A stretch of DNA of 64,000 bases from Acetivibrio alkalicellulosi (GCA_008125075.1 VLTH01000003.1:821480-885479), one strand, 5' to 3'. Positions 44,258 through 53,839 are shown, numbered from the stretch's first letter. Program-made: numbers and translations. Notes: generated by a model not told the origin, from the sequence alone.

Positions 44258-45112
44258 TTGATTAGATTTGGACCTTCTGGAAATTCTGAGAGTTTTTATG
44301 AACAAGGATATAAGTCTTCTGTTGATATGCCAGCATGGCTTAATGAATTGGGGCTTAATGCCTATGAGTATCAATGCAATAGAGGAGTAAATCTTGGGAA
44401 AAGTACTGCTGAAAGAATAGGTACAGAGGCATTAAGGAATAATATTTTCTTAAGTATACATGCACCTTATTATGTGAATATGGCAAGCCCTGAAGAAGAA
44501 AAAAGAACTAAATCCAAAAGATATATTATAGAAACTCTTACAGCGGCTAAGTGGATGGGAGCAAAAAGAATAGTTGTTCATATGGGTTCTTATAGTAAAG
44601 TGGATAGAAAATGGGCAGTTGAGATAGCAAAGGAAGGCTTAGCACAAGTTATTAAAGAAGCTGACCAATTAGGACTTAATGATATTACAATTTGTCCTGA
44701 AATTTTAGGGAAAAATAATCAATTAGGTTCTTTAGAAGAAATACTCTATTTGTGCAGTAGTGATGAGAGACTTATTCCAACTGTTGACTTCGGGCATTTA
44801 CATGCAAGGGGACAGGGAAGCTTAAATTCTCCAGAGGATTATGACTGTATTTTAGATGTGATAGAAAATTCTTTAGGTATTGAGAGACTTACCAATTTGC
44901 ATTGTCACTTTAGTCGTGTTGAGTTTACTAAAGGTGGAGAAAAAAAACATTGGTCTATGGACGATACAATATATGGTCCAGAGTTTTCACATCTTGCACA
45001 AATAATATATAAGAGAAAAATGGAGCCTGTAATAATATGCGAATCTAGAAACAAGATGGCTGAAGATGCATTAAAAATGAAAAAAATATATGAGGAAATT
45101 AAGGGGTGTTAG
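44258..45112 (+). CDS. endonuclease IV-like TIM-barrel metalloprotein
   Basis: This AP endonuclease family 2 protein is related to endonuclease IV (Nfo), which cuts DNA at abasic sites. Metal ligands fall in expected places: SIHAPYY, VVHMGSY, CPEILGKNNQLGS, VDFGHLHARG, NLHCHF and VICESR. The likely start is TTG at 44258 (MIRFGPSGNSESFYEQGYKS), six bases after AGGATG; ATG at 44249 is possible. A sugar isomerase role is less likely but not excluded, since the fold is shared. aroQ follows at once. Confidence 0.8.
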   Translation: MIRFGPSGNSESFYEQGYKSSVDMPAWLNELGLNAYEYQCNRGVNLGKSTAERIGTEALRNNIFLSIHAPYYVNMASPEEEKRTKSKRYIIETLTAAKWMGAKRIVVHMGSYSKVDRKWAVEIAKEGLAQVIKEADQLGLNDITICPEILGKNNQLGSLEEILYLCSSDERLIPTVDFGHLHARGQGSLNSPEDYDCILDVIENSLGIERLTNLHCHFSRVEFTKGGEKKHWSMDDTIYGPEFSHLAQIIYKRKMEPVIICESRNKMAEDALKMKKIYEEIKGC

Positions 45113-45114
45113 TA

Positions 45115-45543
45115 ATGAAAAAGGTGATTATTATAAATGGGCCTAACTTGAATTTATTAGGAACAAGAGAAAAGGATATATATGGAATGGAAACCCTTGA
45201 AGAAATAGCTAAAAAGGTAAATGCAGAAGCTCAAAAACACAATATCGATGTTAGTTTTATTCAAACCAACCATGAAGGAGAAATAATTGACAAGATCCAT
45301 GAAGCAAAAGGTAATTTTGATGTTATAATTATAAATCCTGCAGCGTATACTCATTACAGTATAGCAATCAGAGATGCTATAAAAGCTGTTGAAATACCAA
45401 CTATTGAAATTCATTTATCAAATGTACATGCAAGAGAAGAATTTAGGAGCAAGTCTGTTATAGCTCCTGTTTGTGTTGGGCAAATCAGCGGTTTTGGAAG
45501 CTTTAGTTATATATTAGCCATAAATGCAGCTGCATCAATTTGA
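45115..45543 (+). CDS. aroQ: 3-dehydroquinate dehydratase, type II
   Basis: AroQ forms 3-dehydroshikimate, the third step of the shikimate pathway. The 142-residue protein has the class II signature: IIINGPNLNLLGTREKDIYG, with the catalytic Tyr after the lid, then NHEGEIIDKIHEA, INPAAYTHYSIAI and the His motif IEIHLSNVHAREEFR. ATG at 45115 after AAGGGGTG. The order aroQ, Xaa-Pro peptidase, efp is a long-standing Firmicute arrangement. Confidence 0.95.
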   Translation: MKKVIIINGPNLNLLGTREKDIYGMETLEEIAKKVNAEAQKHNIDVSFIQTNHEGEIIDKIHEAKGNFDVIIINPAAYTHYSIAIRDAIKAVEIPTIEIHLSNVHAREEFRSKSVIAPVCVGQISGFGSFSYILAINAAASI

Positions 45544-45570
45544 TATTAAAATTGCTGTTTGGACATTCAT

Positions 45571-45680
45571 GAGAAAAAAGCTCGACAACATAATATGAAT
45601 AGTATAATAGGAATGTGGCTACAGGTTGTACAACTTGTTTCACAATGTTTCTTCCATAGTTTTATTTACATTAATAATAC
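45571..45680. repeat. intergenic family E and inverted family D repeats
   Basis: GAGAAAAAAGCTCGACAACA, then TAATATGA (45571-45598), matches units at 13283 and 28070. From 45625 the reverse complement reads ACTATGGAAGAAACATTGTG, AAACAAG, matching 6340-6365. It fills the aroQ-peptidase gap. Confidence 0.6.
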
Positions 45681-45700
45681 GCACCTAGAAAGGGATAAAT

Positions 45701-46771
45701 ATGATTAAAAATAGACTTGATAAATTAAGATTAAAGCTAAAAGAGAAAGGTTTAGATGCTGTTCTGTTAACAAAAAGAGAGAACTATATTTATATCTCTG
45801 GTTTTACTGGTACATTTGCATATGTCTTTGTTACCCAAAATGATGCCATTTTACTGACTGATTTTCGCTATGTTAGTCAGGCAGAGAAACAAGCAGATTT
45901 ATTTGAAGTTGTAGAATACAAAGGAAAGATTTTAGACAGTATAAAGGAAGTTTTACAGTCAAAGGATATTGAAAAACTGGGATTTGAAGATGATTATATT
46001 ACATATAATAAGTATGAAGAAATGAAAAAAAATCTTTTAGTAAAAGAATTAATACCCTTAGGTAGTATAATTGATAATCTTAGAATTATAAAAGATGAAG
46101 ATGAGATAGAAACTATAAAAAAAGCTGTTAAAATTGCAGATGATGCATTTTTTCACATACTTAATTATATAAAACCAGGTGTAAGAGAATTTGAAATTGC
46201 AGCAGAAATAGAATACTTTATGAAAAAGTCAGGTGCAAAGGGACCATCTTTTGAGACAATTGTTGCATCTGGATACCGTTCAGCTCTTCCCCATGGAACA
46301 GCGTCATTTAAAAAAATTGAAAAAAATGAAGGGGTAACGTTGGACTTTGGATGTATATATAAGGACTATTGTTCTGATATGACCAGAACAGTATTTGTTG
46401 GACAGCCAAAAGAAGAACTTTTAGATATTTATAATGTGGTTTTAAATGCTCAAAAAAGTGCATTAGAAAAAGCTGCAAAAGGTTTAAGTGGAAGGGAAAT
46501 TGATTTAGTAGCAAGAGATATTATCTCAAAAAATGGGTATGGTGAAAATTTTGGACATGGATTGGGTCATGGTGTGGGGTTGGAAGTTCATGAAAAGCCC
46601 AGATTGTCTACTAAGAGTGATGATGTAATGGAAAATAACATGGTTGTAACCATTGAGCCTGGTATATATGTTAATGGTGTTGGAGGAGTCAGAATTGAAG
46701 ATATTATAGTTATTAATGACAATAATCCCATTGTTTTAACTGCTTCCTCAAAAGAAATAATAGTTTTATAA
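45701..46771 (+). CDS. Xaa-Pro peptidase (M24B)
   Basis: This cytoplasmic metallopeptidase of the PepP/PepQ group removes residues next to proline. The creatinase-like N-terminal domain (GLDAVLLTKRENYIYISGFT) is followed by the pita-bread catalytic domain. Metal ligands: Asp residues in TLDFGCIYKDYCSDMTRTVF, His in FGHGLGHGVGLEVHE, Glu in TIEPGIYVNGVGGVRIED. The 356-residue length is normal. ATG after GAAAGGG. Confidence 0.95.
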   Translation: MIKNRLDKLRLKLKEKGLDAVLLTKRENYIYISGFTGTFAYVFVTQNDAILLTDFRYVSQAEKQADLFEVVEYKGKILDSIKEVLQSKDIEKLGFEDDYITYNKYEEMKKNLLVKELIPLGSIIDNLRIIKDEDEIETIKKAVKIADDAFFHILNYIKPGVREFEIAAEIEYFMKKSGAKGPSFETIVASGYRSALPHGTASFKKIEKNEGVTLDFGCIYKDYCSDMTRTVFVGQPKEELLDIYNVVLNAQKSALEKAAKGLSGREIDLVARDIISKNGYGENFGHGLGHGVGLEVHEKPRLSTKSDDVMENNMVVTIEPGIYVNGVGGVRIEDIIVINDNNPIVLTASSKEIIVL

Positions 46772-46816
46772 AAAATGAGGATTGTTAATTTTGTCAATAT
46801 AAAAAGAAAATTTTTC

Positions 46817-46845
46817 TTGAATTCTCTTCAAATTTAATTTAATAT
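46817..46845 (+). promoter_or_regulatory. putative sigma-A promoter for efp
   Basis: TTGAAT (46817-46822), a 17-base spacer and TAATAT (46840-46845), about 110 bases upstream of efp. A moderate match in AT-rich DNA. Confidence 0.4.
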
Positions 46846-46956
46846 TAACTAGTAAAGAGTTATAATTAAATTGATAGTTAGCATCATGGCAATTATAAAT
46901 AACTTTAATGAGTACCTATTAGGTATGTATGATTAAAATTTTGGAGGGATAGTTTA

Positions 46957-47514
46957 ATGATTTCAGCCGGAGATTTTAGAAACGGTGTAACTTTTGAGTA
47001 TGACGGAAACATATTTCAAGTAATTGAGTTTTTACATGTTAAGCCAGGTAAAGGTGCTGCTTTTGTAAGAACCAAACTGAAAAATATTGTTACAGGAGCT
47101 ACTGTAGAGAGGACTTTTAACCCATCAGACAAAATGCCTAAAGCTCATATTGAAAGAAAGGACATGCAGTATTTATATAATGATGGAAGTCTATATTATT
47201 TTATGGATGTTGAAAATTATGAGCAGATACCTTTAGGAGAAGAAAAAATAGGTGATTCATTTAAATTTGTTAAAGAAAATGAAATTGTAAAAATCTTGTC
47301 ACATAAAGGTAATGTATTTGGTATTGAACCACCTAATTTTGTTGAACTTGAAATTACAGAAACAGAGCCTGGATATAAGGGTGACACAGCTACAGGTGCT
47401 ACAAAGCCAGCCATTGTTGAAACAGGAGCTACAATAAAAGTACCTTTGTTTGTTGATAAGGGTGATGTGGTAAAGATAGATACAAGAACAGGTGATTATA
47501 TGGAAAGAGTGTAG
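46957..47514 (+). CDS. efp: translation elongation factor P
   Basis: EF-P enters stalled ribosomes to promote peptide bonds at proline runs. The 185-residue protein has the three-barrel family layout: [20 protein letters not shown], the tip loop [18 protein letters not shown] with Lys at the usual modification site, RTFNPSDKM, and [14 protein letters not shown] to the C-terminal [13 protein letters not shown]. Strong GGAGGGA site. Confidence 0.97.
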   Translation: MISAGDFRNGVTFEYDGNIFQVIEFLHVKPGKGAAFVRTKLKNIVTGATVERTFNPSDKMPKAHIERKDMQYLYNDGSLYYFMDVENYEQIPLGEEKIGDSFKFVKENEIVKILSHKGNVFGIEPPNFVELEITETEPGYKGDTATGATKPAIVETGATIKVPLFVDKGDVVKIDTRTGDYMERV

Positions 47515-47729
47515 TATAAAAAGTTATTAGCAAAGTGAATTTTCTTGGTATCATGTAAAATGTATGTATATGTTTTGCGTTAATATGGTTATAATATGTT
47601 AGAGTTGGATAGAATAAAACTAGCTCTTTTGGTTTTGTTCTAGATAGCAGTGTAAAGGAAGAAAGCTAAAATCAAAGGGAGTTTAATCCCTAAGGTTAAA
47701 TATATTTGCTTTATATATGGGAGGTTTTT

Positions 47730-48146
47730 ATGGGCTTTATAAAAGAAAGAGTTTCATATTTAAAAGGACTTGCAGAAGGTATAAAAATCAATGATTCAAC
47801 AGATGAAGGGAAGCTTCTTAAAACAATAATAGAAGTTTTAGATGATATAGCTAATTCTGTGGAAGACATTGAAGAAATTCAGGAGCACCTAGGAGAGCAA
47901 GTGGACGATATGGATGAAGATCTTGCTCAAATTGAAAGAATACTTTATGATGAGTGTGATGATGAGGAAGATGATGATTTTATAGCAGACGTTGAATGCC
48001 CTCATTGTAATGAAACAGTTGAGTTAACTGAGGAAATGTTAGATAGTGAAGAAGATTCATTTAAGTGCTCTGCATGTGGAAAAGATATAATTGTAGAGTG
48101 GGATTGTGATTGTGGTTGCGAAGATTGTGAAGACGAAGAAAAATAG
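47730..48146 (+). CDS. CD1247-family protein
   Basis: This is a 138-residue clostridial conserved protein. The N-terminal helical region (KERVSYLKGLAEGIKI, DEGKLLKTIIEVLDDIANS) matches the CD1247 N-terminal domain family. A coiled coil with many acidic residues and a C-terminal zinc-ribbon-like part follow (VECPHCNETVEL, FKCSACGKDI, then CDCGCEDCEDEEK). The function is unknown. ATG at 47730 after GGGAGG. It commonly lies between efp and spoIIIA in clostridia. A terminator follows. Confidence 0.82.
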   Translation: MGFIKERVSYLKGLAEGIKINDSTDEGKLLKTIIEVLDDIANSVEDIEEIQEHLGEQVDDMDEDLAQIERILYDECDDEEDDDFIADVECPHCNETVELTEEMLDSEEDSFKCSACGKDIIVEWDCDCGCEDCEDEEK

Positions 48147-48201
48147 CAATTTACATCAAATTTGCTCGGTAAAAAATACAAGTGATGTTTAGTATATTCC
48201 T

Positions 48202-48234
48202 AGTACATGAAAAAATTCATGTGCTTTTTTTTTT
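48202..48234 (+). terminator. terminator after the CD1247-family gene
   Basis: AGTACATGAA, loop AAAA, TTCATGTGCT followed by a run of ten T. It separates this gene from spoIIIA. Confidence 0.92.
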
Positions 48235-48310
48235 GCTTTTTTTAATCATAAATTTGGACAAAACATAATACTTATTATATATAAGGTCTAACTTATAGGA
48301 GGGTTAAAAG

Positions 48311-49324
48311 ATGATTACCAAAGACAACTGGGTTTTAAAAATGGAGGAAGTAAAACCATTTGAAAAAGAGGTATTAAATTTTTTGTGTAAAGATATAAGA
48401 GATGTCTTAAAAAAAGTAAATCCTTTAGAGTTTAATACCCTTGAAGAAATAAGATTACGATCAGGTAAACCTTTGATGTTAGAAAATATTAGAGGTAGTT
48501 TTTTTCTAAATTATGAAGGCAGGCTTACTACTAAAAAGGGGAATCTTTTTTACATAACATCCGAGCATATATTGAAAACTCTAGAACTTGTAAGTGAAAA
48601 TTCAGTGTATGCTTTTATAGATGAAATAAAAAATGGCTATTTGACTTTAAAAGGAGGGCATAGAATTGGAATAACAGGAAGAGTTGTTCTAGAGGGGGAC
48701 AAAATAAAAAATATTAAAGATATATCAGGACTTAATATAAGGATTTCTAAAGAGGTAACTGGATGTTCATTAAAGGCAATGAAGTATATACTAAATGGAA
48801 ATAATGATATTTTTAATACCTTGATTATATCACCTCCCCAATGCGGCAAAACAACTATGCTAAGGGATATAACAAGAAATATTAGTGATGGTATGGAGGA
48901 GATCGGATTTAGGGGATTAAAGGTAGGTGTAATAGATGAAAGATCTGAAATAGCTGCTTGTTACAAAGGTGTACCACAAAATAGGGTAGGTACAAGAACG
49001 GATGTATTAGATGGGTGTCCTAAAGGCTTAGGAATGGTAATGATGCTAAGATCTATGTCTCCAGATGTAGTTGTAACAGATGAAATAGGAAGCAGAGGAG
49101 ACAAAGAATCAATAATGCAGGTTTTAAATGCAGGAATAAAAATAATTTCTACTGCACATGGATACAATATCTCACAACTTAAGACAAGAAAAGAAGTATT
49201 GAGTCTTATTGAAGAGAGGGTGTTTGAAAGATATATTGTTTTAAGCGGAAAAGAAGGACCGGGAACTTTAGATGAAATAATTGATGGTAAAACAATGAAT
49301 ATACTTTATAGGAGGAATGAATAA
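48311..49324 (+). CDS. spoIIIAA: stage III sporulation protein AA (ATPase)
   Basis: SpoIIIAA is the mother-cell ATPase of the channel (feeding tube) that joins mother cell and forespore. It resembles secretion ATPases: Walker A SPPQCGKTTMLRDITR, VGVIDERSEIAACYKG, and Walker B MLRSMSPDVVVTDEIG. The 337-residue length is typical. ATG after AGGAGGG. A loose sigma-E-like -10 (CATAATAC at 48264-48271) lies upstream; this is a weak reading. First of eight genes in canonical order. Confidence 0.96.
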   Translation: MITKDNWVLKMEEVKPFEKEVLNFLCKDIRDVLKKVNPLEFNTLEEIRLRSGKPLMLENIRGSFFLNYEGRLTTKKGNLFYITSEHILKTLELVSENSVYAFIDEIKNGYLTLKGGHRIGITGRVVLEGDKIKNIKDISGLNIRISKEVTGCSLKAMKYILNGNNDIFNTLIISPPQCGKTTMLRDITRNISDGMEEIGFRGLKVGVIDERSEIAACYKGVPQNRVGTRTDVLDGCPKGLGMVMMLRSMSPDVVVTDEIGSRGDKESIMQVLNAGIKIISTAHGYNISQLKTRKEVLSLIEERVFERYIVLSGKEGPGTLDEIIDGKTMNILYRRNE

Positions 49325-49845
49325 TGGCTGTTAAAATCTTTGGCTCATTAATTGTTCTACTATCTTGTACCTTGTTAGGTTATATCCATTCTAAAAAATG
49401 TTCAAAAAGGCCAGGCCAACTTAGAGTACTTCAAGGAATGCTTCAAATATTTGAGAATGAAATATGCTTTTTGTCAAATAAACTTATTGATGCCTTTTTA
49501 AAGATTAATAGAGGAAGTGATAATGAAGTTTCTTTATTTTTTGAATCCACTGTAGATAATCTTAAAAATAACTCAGGTTTTAGTGCATCTGAGGCATGGT
49601 CTAAATCAGTAAGGGATAATATTAAATATACTTCTTTAAACAAAGAAGATGAAGAGATCATAGTTTCATTTGGGAAAATGCTAGGAAATTCTGATCTAGA
49701 AGGTCAAATAAAAAATATCAGACTTACATTAAACCAGTTAAAAATTCAGGAACAAAAGGCTGAGGAATTTAGAAAAAAAAATGAGACCATGTATAGAAAT
49801 TTAGGAATATTGGGTGGATTAGCAATAATAATTATATTGTTTTAG
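49324..49845 (+). CDS. spoIIIAB: stage III sporulation protein AB
   Basis: SpoIIIAB is a membrane protein of the SpoIIIA complex with a GspF-like fold. The 173-residue protein has a short N-terminal helix (FGSLIVLLSCTLLGYIHSKK), a helical soluble region (LRVLQGMLQIFENEICFL) and a C-terminal helix (LGILGGLAIIIILF). Its ATG overlaps the spoIIIAA stop by one base, so the two are coupled. Confidence 0.94.
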   Translation: MAVKIFGSLIVLLSCTLLGYIHSKKCSKRPGQLRVLQGMLQIFENEICFLSNKLIDAFLKINRGSDNEVSLFFESTVDNLKNNSGFSASEAWSKSVRDNIKYTSLNKEDEEIIVSFGKMLGNSDLEGQIKNIRLTLNQLKIQEQKAEEFRKKNETMYRNLGILGGLAIIIILF

Positions 49846-49945
49846 GAATGATGAAATATTGGTGAAAAAGAAATTTTATGAGTAAAGAGAATTTTTTTAC
49901 CTGGTTAGTATTTTATAAAAAGTATATAAGGAGAACGAACATTAT

Positions 49946-50140
49946 ATGGATATAGATTTGATTTTTAGAATAGCTGCAATAGGAATCTTAGTATCTGTAT
50001 TAAATGCAGTACTAAATAAATCTGGTAGAGAAGAACAGGCTATGATGACAACTCTTGCAGGACTAATTGTTGTTCTAATGATGATTATTAAGGAAATTGT
50101 CAATTTATTTGATGCAGTAAAAACCATATTTCAGTTTTAG
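49946..50140 (+). CDS. spoIIIAC: stage III sporulation protein AC
   Basis: SpoIIIAC is a 64-residue membrane protein with two helices (FRIAAIGILVSVLNAVL and MMTTLAGLIVVLMMIIKEIV) and the family segment NKSGREEQAMM between them. It forms part of the membrane platform of the feeding tube. A gap of 100 bases separates it from spoIIIAB; AAGGAGA lies before the ATG. Confidence 0.94.
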   Translation: MDIDLIFRIAAIGILVSVLNAVLNKSGREEQAMMTTLAGLIVVLMMIIKEIVNLFDAVKTIFQF

Positions 50141-50154
50141 GAGTGAATAAGAAA

Positions 50155-50541
50155 GTGGAAATATTTCAAATAATGGGACTGGCTATAATTTCAACTTTAT
50201 TAATTATTGTTTTAAAAGTTCAAAAACCTGAAATTGCAATACAGATTAGTCTTGTTACAGGAGCAATTATTTTCTTAATGATATTAGGAAAGGTTGCTTC
50301 AGTAGTTGAACTTTTTAACACATATGCAAAACAAATTAATTTAGACATGGTTTATTTTTCAACTCTTTTAAAAATAGTAGGTATAGCCTATATTGCAGAG
50401 TTTGGTGCAGAATTATGCAGGGATGCAGGAGAAGGAGCAATTGCCTCTAAAGTTGAACTTGCCGGAAAGGTAATTATTGTAGTGATGGCTATTCCCATAG
50501 TTACATCACTTTTAGACGTTGTAATCAGCATGATGCCGTAA
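50155..50541 (+). CDS. spoIIIAD: stage III sporulation protein AD
   Basis: SpoIIIAD is a polytopic membrane component of the SpoIIIA complex, with about four helices (IFQIMGLAIISTLLIIVLKV, IALVT-type stretches and VIIVVMAIPIVTSLLDVV) and the conserved YIAEFGAELCRDAGEGAIAS. GTG at 50155 gives the family N-terminus MEIFQ; GTG at 50143 would add four residues and lies against the site TTAGGAG. Length about 128 residues. Confidence 0.94.
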   Translation: MEIFQIMGLAIISTLLIIVLKVQKPEIAIQISLVTGAIIFLMILGKVASVVELFNTYAKQINLDMVYFSTLLKIVGIAYIAEFGAELCRDAGEGAIASKVELAGKVIIVVMAIPIVTSLLDVVISMMP

Positions 50542-50567
50542 AAATTTACAGATGGGAAGAATTGTAT

Positions 50568-51767
50568 ATGAAAAACAAAAGATGCCTTGTACTTTTAAAA
50601 ACAGTATTTTTAATTACTATTCTCTTTTGTACTTTTAATATAAGTCAGGTAAAAGCAGAAGATGAACATATCAGAAATACAATTATAGAAGAACAATCTC
50701 AAACTGGTGAGATTAGAAGTATTAAGGATAATTTGCAACGGTATAAACACAAGGATATTGAAGAAATTATACCTGGATATAATCCTCAAAATATAATAAG
50801 TGATGTAGCAAAGGGCAAATTTGAATTTAACATTATGGGTATCTTAAATGGAATTTTGATGTTTCTATTTAAAGAGATTTACTTAAACATATACATACTA
50901 GTTAGATTGATGGTTTTGGTAGTTTTGTGTGCCTTATTAAAAAACTTACAGTCCACATATTTAAGTAAAAATGTAGGAGAATTAGCGTTTTATGTATGTT
51001 ACATAGCATTAGTATCAATACTCTTAGTTGGATTTAATACTGCTGTTAGTGCAGGAAGAGAAATAATTGATACAATGGTGCATTTTATGTATGCATGTAT
51101 ACCCGTTCTTATTGCTCTACTTATATCAACAGGAAACATAACTACTGGGGGAGTATTGCAGCCCTTGCTTATAATGATTGTACAGACTTTTGCAACAATA
51201 ATAAAAAATATTTTAATACCTTTGTTAATGCTTTCAACAATTATTTCAGTAGTAGATAATATATCGGAAAAAATACAGGTAGCAAGGCTTGCGGCTTTTT
51301 TAAAAACTATAACAACATGGTCATTAGGTTTTATTCTTACAATATTTATTGCAATAGTGGCAATACAAGGATCATTAGGAGCAGTAGTTGATGGTGTGAC
51401 AAGCAAAACTGCAAAATTTGCAATAGGATTGTTCATACCAGTTGCAGGGAAGTATCTTGCAGATGCTGCAGATACAGTTATTGGCTGTACATTACTTATT
51501 AAAAATGCAGTAGGGGCTTCAATTATGATTGGAATAATTGTCATATGTTTATTACCAATATTAAAAATGCTTGCCATTGTTATCCTTTACAAAATTACTG
51601 CTATTCTATTAGAACCAATAGCAGAAGCTCGCATTATTAAGTGTATAAACAACGTTGCTGATTCAATGGCTGTGCTTTTAGGAATAATTGCTTCAGTTGC
51701 ATTTATGTTTCTTATTACTATTACAGCCCTTATTACTGCAGGAAATCTAAGTGCAATGGTTCGGTAG
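50568..51767 (+). CDS. spoIIIAE: stage III sporulation protein AE
   Basis: SpoIIIAE is the largest membrane protein of the SpoIIIA complex, with an N-terminal signal-like helix, an extracytoplasmic region of about 80 residues, and about eight hydrophobic helices (GILNGILMFLFKEIYLNI, AFYVCYIALVSILLVGFNTA, SLGAVVDGVTSKTAKFAIG). ATG at 50568 has GGGAAGA seven bases upstream; TTG at 50562 is too close. About 399 residues, normal for the family. Confidence 0.95.
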   Translation: MKNKRCLVLLKTVFLITILFCTFNISQVKAEDEHIRNTIIEEQSQTGEIRSIKDNLQRYKHKDIEEIIPGYNPQNIISDVAKGKFEFNIMGILNGILMFLFKEIYLNIYILVRLMVLVVLCALLKNLQSTYLSKNVGELAFYVCYIALVSILLVGFNTAVSAGREIIDTMVHFMYACIPVLIALLISTGNITTGGVLQPLLIMIVQTFATIIKNILIPLLMLSTIISVVDNISEKIQVARLAAFLKTITTWSLGFILTIFIAIVAIQGSLGAVVDGVTSKTAKFAIGLFIPVAGKYLADAADTVIGCTLLIKNAVGASIMIGIIVICLLPILKMLAIVILYKITAILLEPIAEARIIKCINNVADSMAVLLGIIASVAFMFLITITALITAGNLSAMVR

Positions 51768-51792
51768 GGCTAAGATAAAGGGAGAATAAAAG

Positions 51793-52410
51793 ATGATAGG
51801 TTTTTTAAAGGATTGGGTTTTAAATATTGTAACACTTGCTATTTTTATAATACTAATTGAAATACTAATTCCATCAGGAAAAATGAAAAAAACAGTTAAC
51901 TTGTTTACCGGGCTTATTTTAGTTATTGCACTTATAAATCCCGTATTGTCAATTTTAAAAAAAGAAATAGACTTTAGTGCATTGAATATTGAAAATAATT
52001 ATATGTACATTGGTGAAATTGATATAAATAGTAATAATTTAAAGGAAAGTCAAATAACTCAAATGACGAGTGTATATAGAGGAAAAGTTATATCTCAGAT
52101 TGAGTCTATTGCCAAAGAGGAGGGGGTTGTAGATGCAAAAGCTGATGTAATAATTAATGAAGATTTTTATGATGAAAATTTTGGTGAAATAATGAGAGTG
52201 TATTTGTATTTGAACATGTATGAAAAAACAAAAGAAATTAAACCTATTTTAAGTGTTGAAAGAGTCAGAATTGGAAATGACAGTTTAGAAGAAGATTTAA
52301 AAGTTGAAAACCCTTACAACAATAAGATTAAAGAAAAGATAGAAAATAAAATAGGTGAAATTTTTGGAACACAAAAAGAGAATATTGTTATTTCTTTTGA
52401 AGAAAATTGA
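51793..52410 (+). CDS. spoIIIAF: stage III sporulation protein AF
   Basis: SpoIIIAF has two N-terminal membrane helices (VLNIVTLAIFIILIEILIPS and TVNLFTGLILVIALINPVLS) and a soluble ring-building-type domain of about 130 residues. The family phrase LIPSGKMKKTVNLFTGLI is clear. Its 3' end overlaps the upstream reading of spoIIIAG; ATG start with GGGAG. Confidence 0.94.
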   Translation: MIGFLKDWVLNIVTLAIFIILIEILIPSGKMKKTVNLFTGLILVIALINPVLSILKKEIDFSALNIENNYMYIGEIDINSNNLKESQITQMTSVYRGKVISQIESIAKEEGVVDAKADVIINEDFYDENFGEIMRVYLYLNMYEKTKEIKPILSVERVRIGNDSLEEDLKVENPYNNKIKEKIENKIGEIFGTQKENIVISFEEN

Positions 52411-52421
52411 GGGGGATACTA

Positions 52422-53033
52422 ATGGAAAAATTTAAAAAAATATTAAATCAAATTAAAAGCATGCTAACTAAAGAAAACAAAAAATTAGGAGAAAGCCTGG
52501 TTATATTAGTTATTATAGGAGTCATAATTATAATAGCAGGGGGATCACTTTTTGGAGGTAAAAAAAATCAGAAGGATACAGAGGATATATCGATGCAGCA
52601 AAAAGTAGAGACATTAGGAAATGTAAAAAATAATGATGAAAAATCAGAGCTTGAACTCAAGATGGAAGAAATATTGTCTCAAATAAGCGGGGCAGGAGAA
52701 GTAAAGGTGATGGTAACCTATACATCAGGCATAGAGATTATTCCTTTAACGGATGTTAAAAGAAGTGATAGCAATACTGATGAGCAAGATAGCGCAGGAG
52801 GAACAAGAAAATCTGTTCAAAGCAGTTTTGAGAGCAGTATTGTATATGAGGAGGTTGGAGGTGGTGTAAAAAAACCTATTATAGTAAAAGAGCTATATCC
52901 TGAGGTAAAAGGAGTTGTTGTAGTGGCTGAAGGAGCAGCGGAAGCAACTGTAAGGGAGGGGCTTTTAAATGCGGTAAGGGTTTTATTAGATATCCCTATT
53001 CATAGGATTCAAGTTTATGAAAGAGAAAAATAA
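52422..53033 (+). CDS. spoIIIAG: stage III sporulation protein AG
   Basis: SpoIIIAG forms the large ring of the feeding-tube channel on the intermembrane side. The 203-residue protein has one membrane helix (LGESLVILVIIGVIIIIAGG) and a ring-building motif domain with the family phrases LSQISGAGEVKVMVTYTSG, VKELYPEVKGVVVVAEGA and LNAVRVLLDIPIHRIQVYE. ATG at 52422 follows GAGGGGG, eleven bases after the spoIIIAF stop. Confidence 0.95.
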   Translation: MEKFKKILNQIKSMLTKENKKLGESLVILVIIGVIIIIAGGSLFGGKKNQKDTEDISMQQKVETLGNVKNNDEKSELELKMEEILSQISGAGEVKVMVTYTSGIEIIPLTDVKRSDSNTDEQDSAGGTRKSVQSSFESSIVYEEVGGGVKKPIIVKELYPEVKGVVVVAEGAAEATVREGLLNAVRVLLDIPIHRIQVYEREK

Positions 53034-53115
53034 TTTTAACGGATTGGCCAAAAAAGATATAAATTGCGGGGAAATATAATATATATGTATAAAAAATAAA
53101 AGGGGGATTTTAAAG

Positions 53116-53763
53116 ATGGTGTTTCAAAGAAAGCAGATAGTAGTTTTATCTTTAATTTTAATGATAGTAGTTGCAGGTTATTTACAGTACAGTTATAACA
53201 AGAGCAGTATGTCTGTTAATGATTGGGATGAGGTAGCAATTGGAGATTCCTATGAAAATGTAACAATAGAAGACAATGATGATGATAATACAAGGCTTGG
53301 AGAAGCAGTATTTGTTGACAGAACACTTATGGATGATGATTACTTTGATGCAAAAAAAGATGAAGATGAGAATAAAAGTGATGAAAAGGCTCTATTAGCA
53401 TCTAAAGAAGCAAATGATTTTTTTGCTCAGGCCAAAATAAACAGAGAAATAACCAGAAGCAGGGATAAGGATGCACTAAAAGAAATTGAAGTAGATGAAA
53501 CTGCAAGTGAAGATTTAAGAAGCAGTGCTAGTGAGTTGATGATGAAGATAATGAGTAATTCTGATAAGGAAATGAGAATTGAAACGTTAATAAAGGAACG
53601 AGGATTTAGTGATGCTGTAGTTTTGTTTGCAAGTGATGGAAGTGTTGATGTTATAGTTAAGACTCCAAGTCTTTCTGCTGTTCAGGTGGCACAAATTTCC
53701 GATATTGTTTCAAGACATGCTGAGATAGAAATAAGAAACATTCATGTGAAACATAAATATTAA
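53116..53763 (+). CDS. spoIIIAH: stage III sporulation protein AH
   Basis: SpoIIIAH binds forespore SpoIIQ (or its clostridial equivalent) across the intermembrane space. One N-terminal helix (QIVVLSLILMIVVAGYLQYS) is followed by an acidic linker and the YscJ/FliF-like ring domain (AKINREITRSRDKDALKEI, LIKERGFSDAVVLFASDG). ATG after AGGGGGA. It is the last gene of the operon. Confidence 0.94.
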   Translation: MVFQRKQIVVLSLILMIVVAGYLQYSYNKSSMSVNDWDEVAIGDSYENVTIEDNDDDNTRLGEAVFVDRTLMDDDYFDAKKDEDENKSDEKALLASKEANDFFAQAKINREITRSRDKDALKEIEVDETASEDLRSSASELMMKIMSNSDKEMRIETLIKERGFSDAVVLFASDGSVDVIVKTPSLSAVQVAQISDIVSRHAEIEIRNIHVKHKY

Positions 53764-53810
53764 AAGATATATATTTATTTTAAAAACATTACTAAATTAT
53801 TTCCTTTATG

Positions 53811-53839
53811 TTGATATCAGATTTTTGAAGTGTTATAAT
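53811..53839 (+). promoter_or_regulatory. sigma-A promoter for asp23
   Basis: TTGATA (53811-53816), a 17-base spacer and TATAAT (53834-53839), about 80 bases before asp23. It marks the start of a housekeeping transcript separate from spoIIIA. Confidence 0.8.

Noticed and set aside
50999-51577. 192-codon open frame on the minus strand
   Set aside because: It is fully antisense to spoIIIAE, has no ribosome-binding site or family motif, and arises from the biased codons of a hydrophobic gene.
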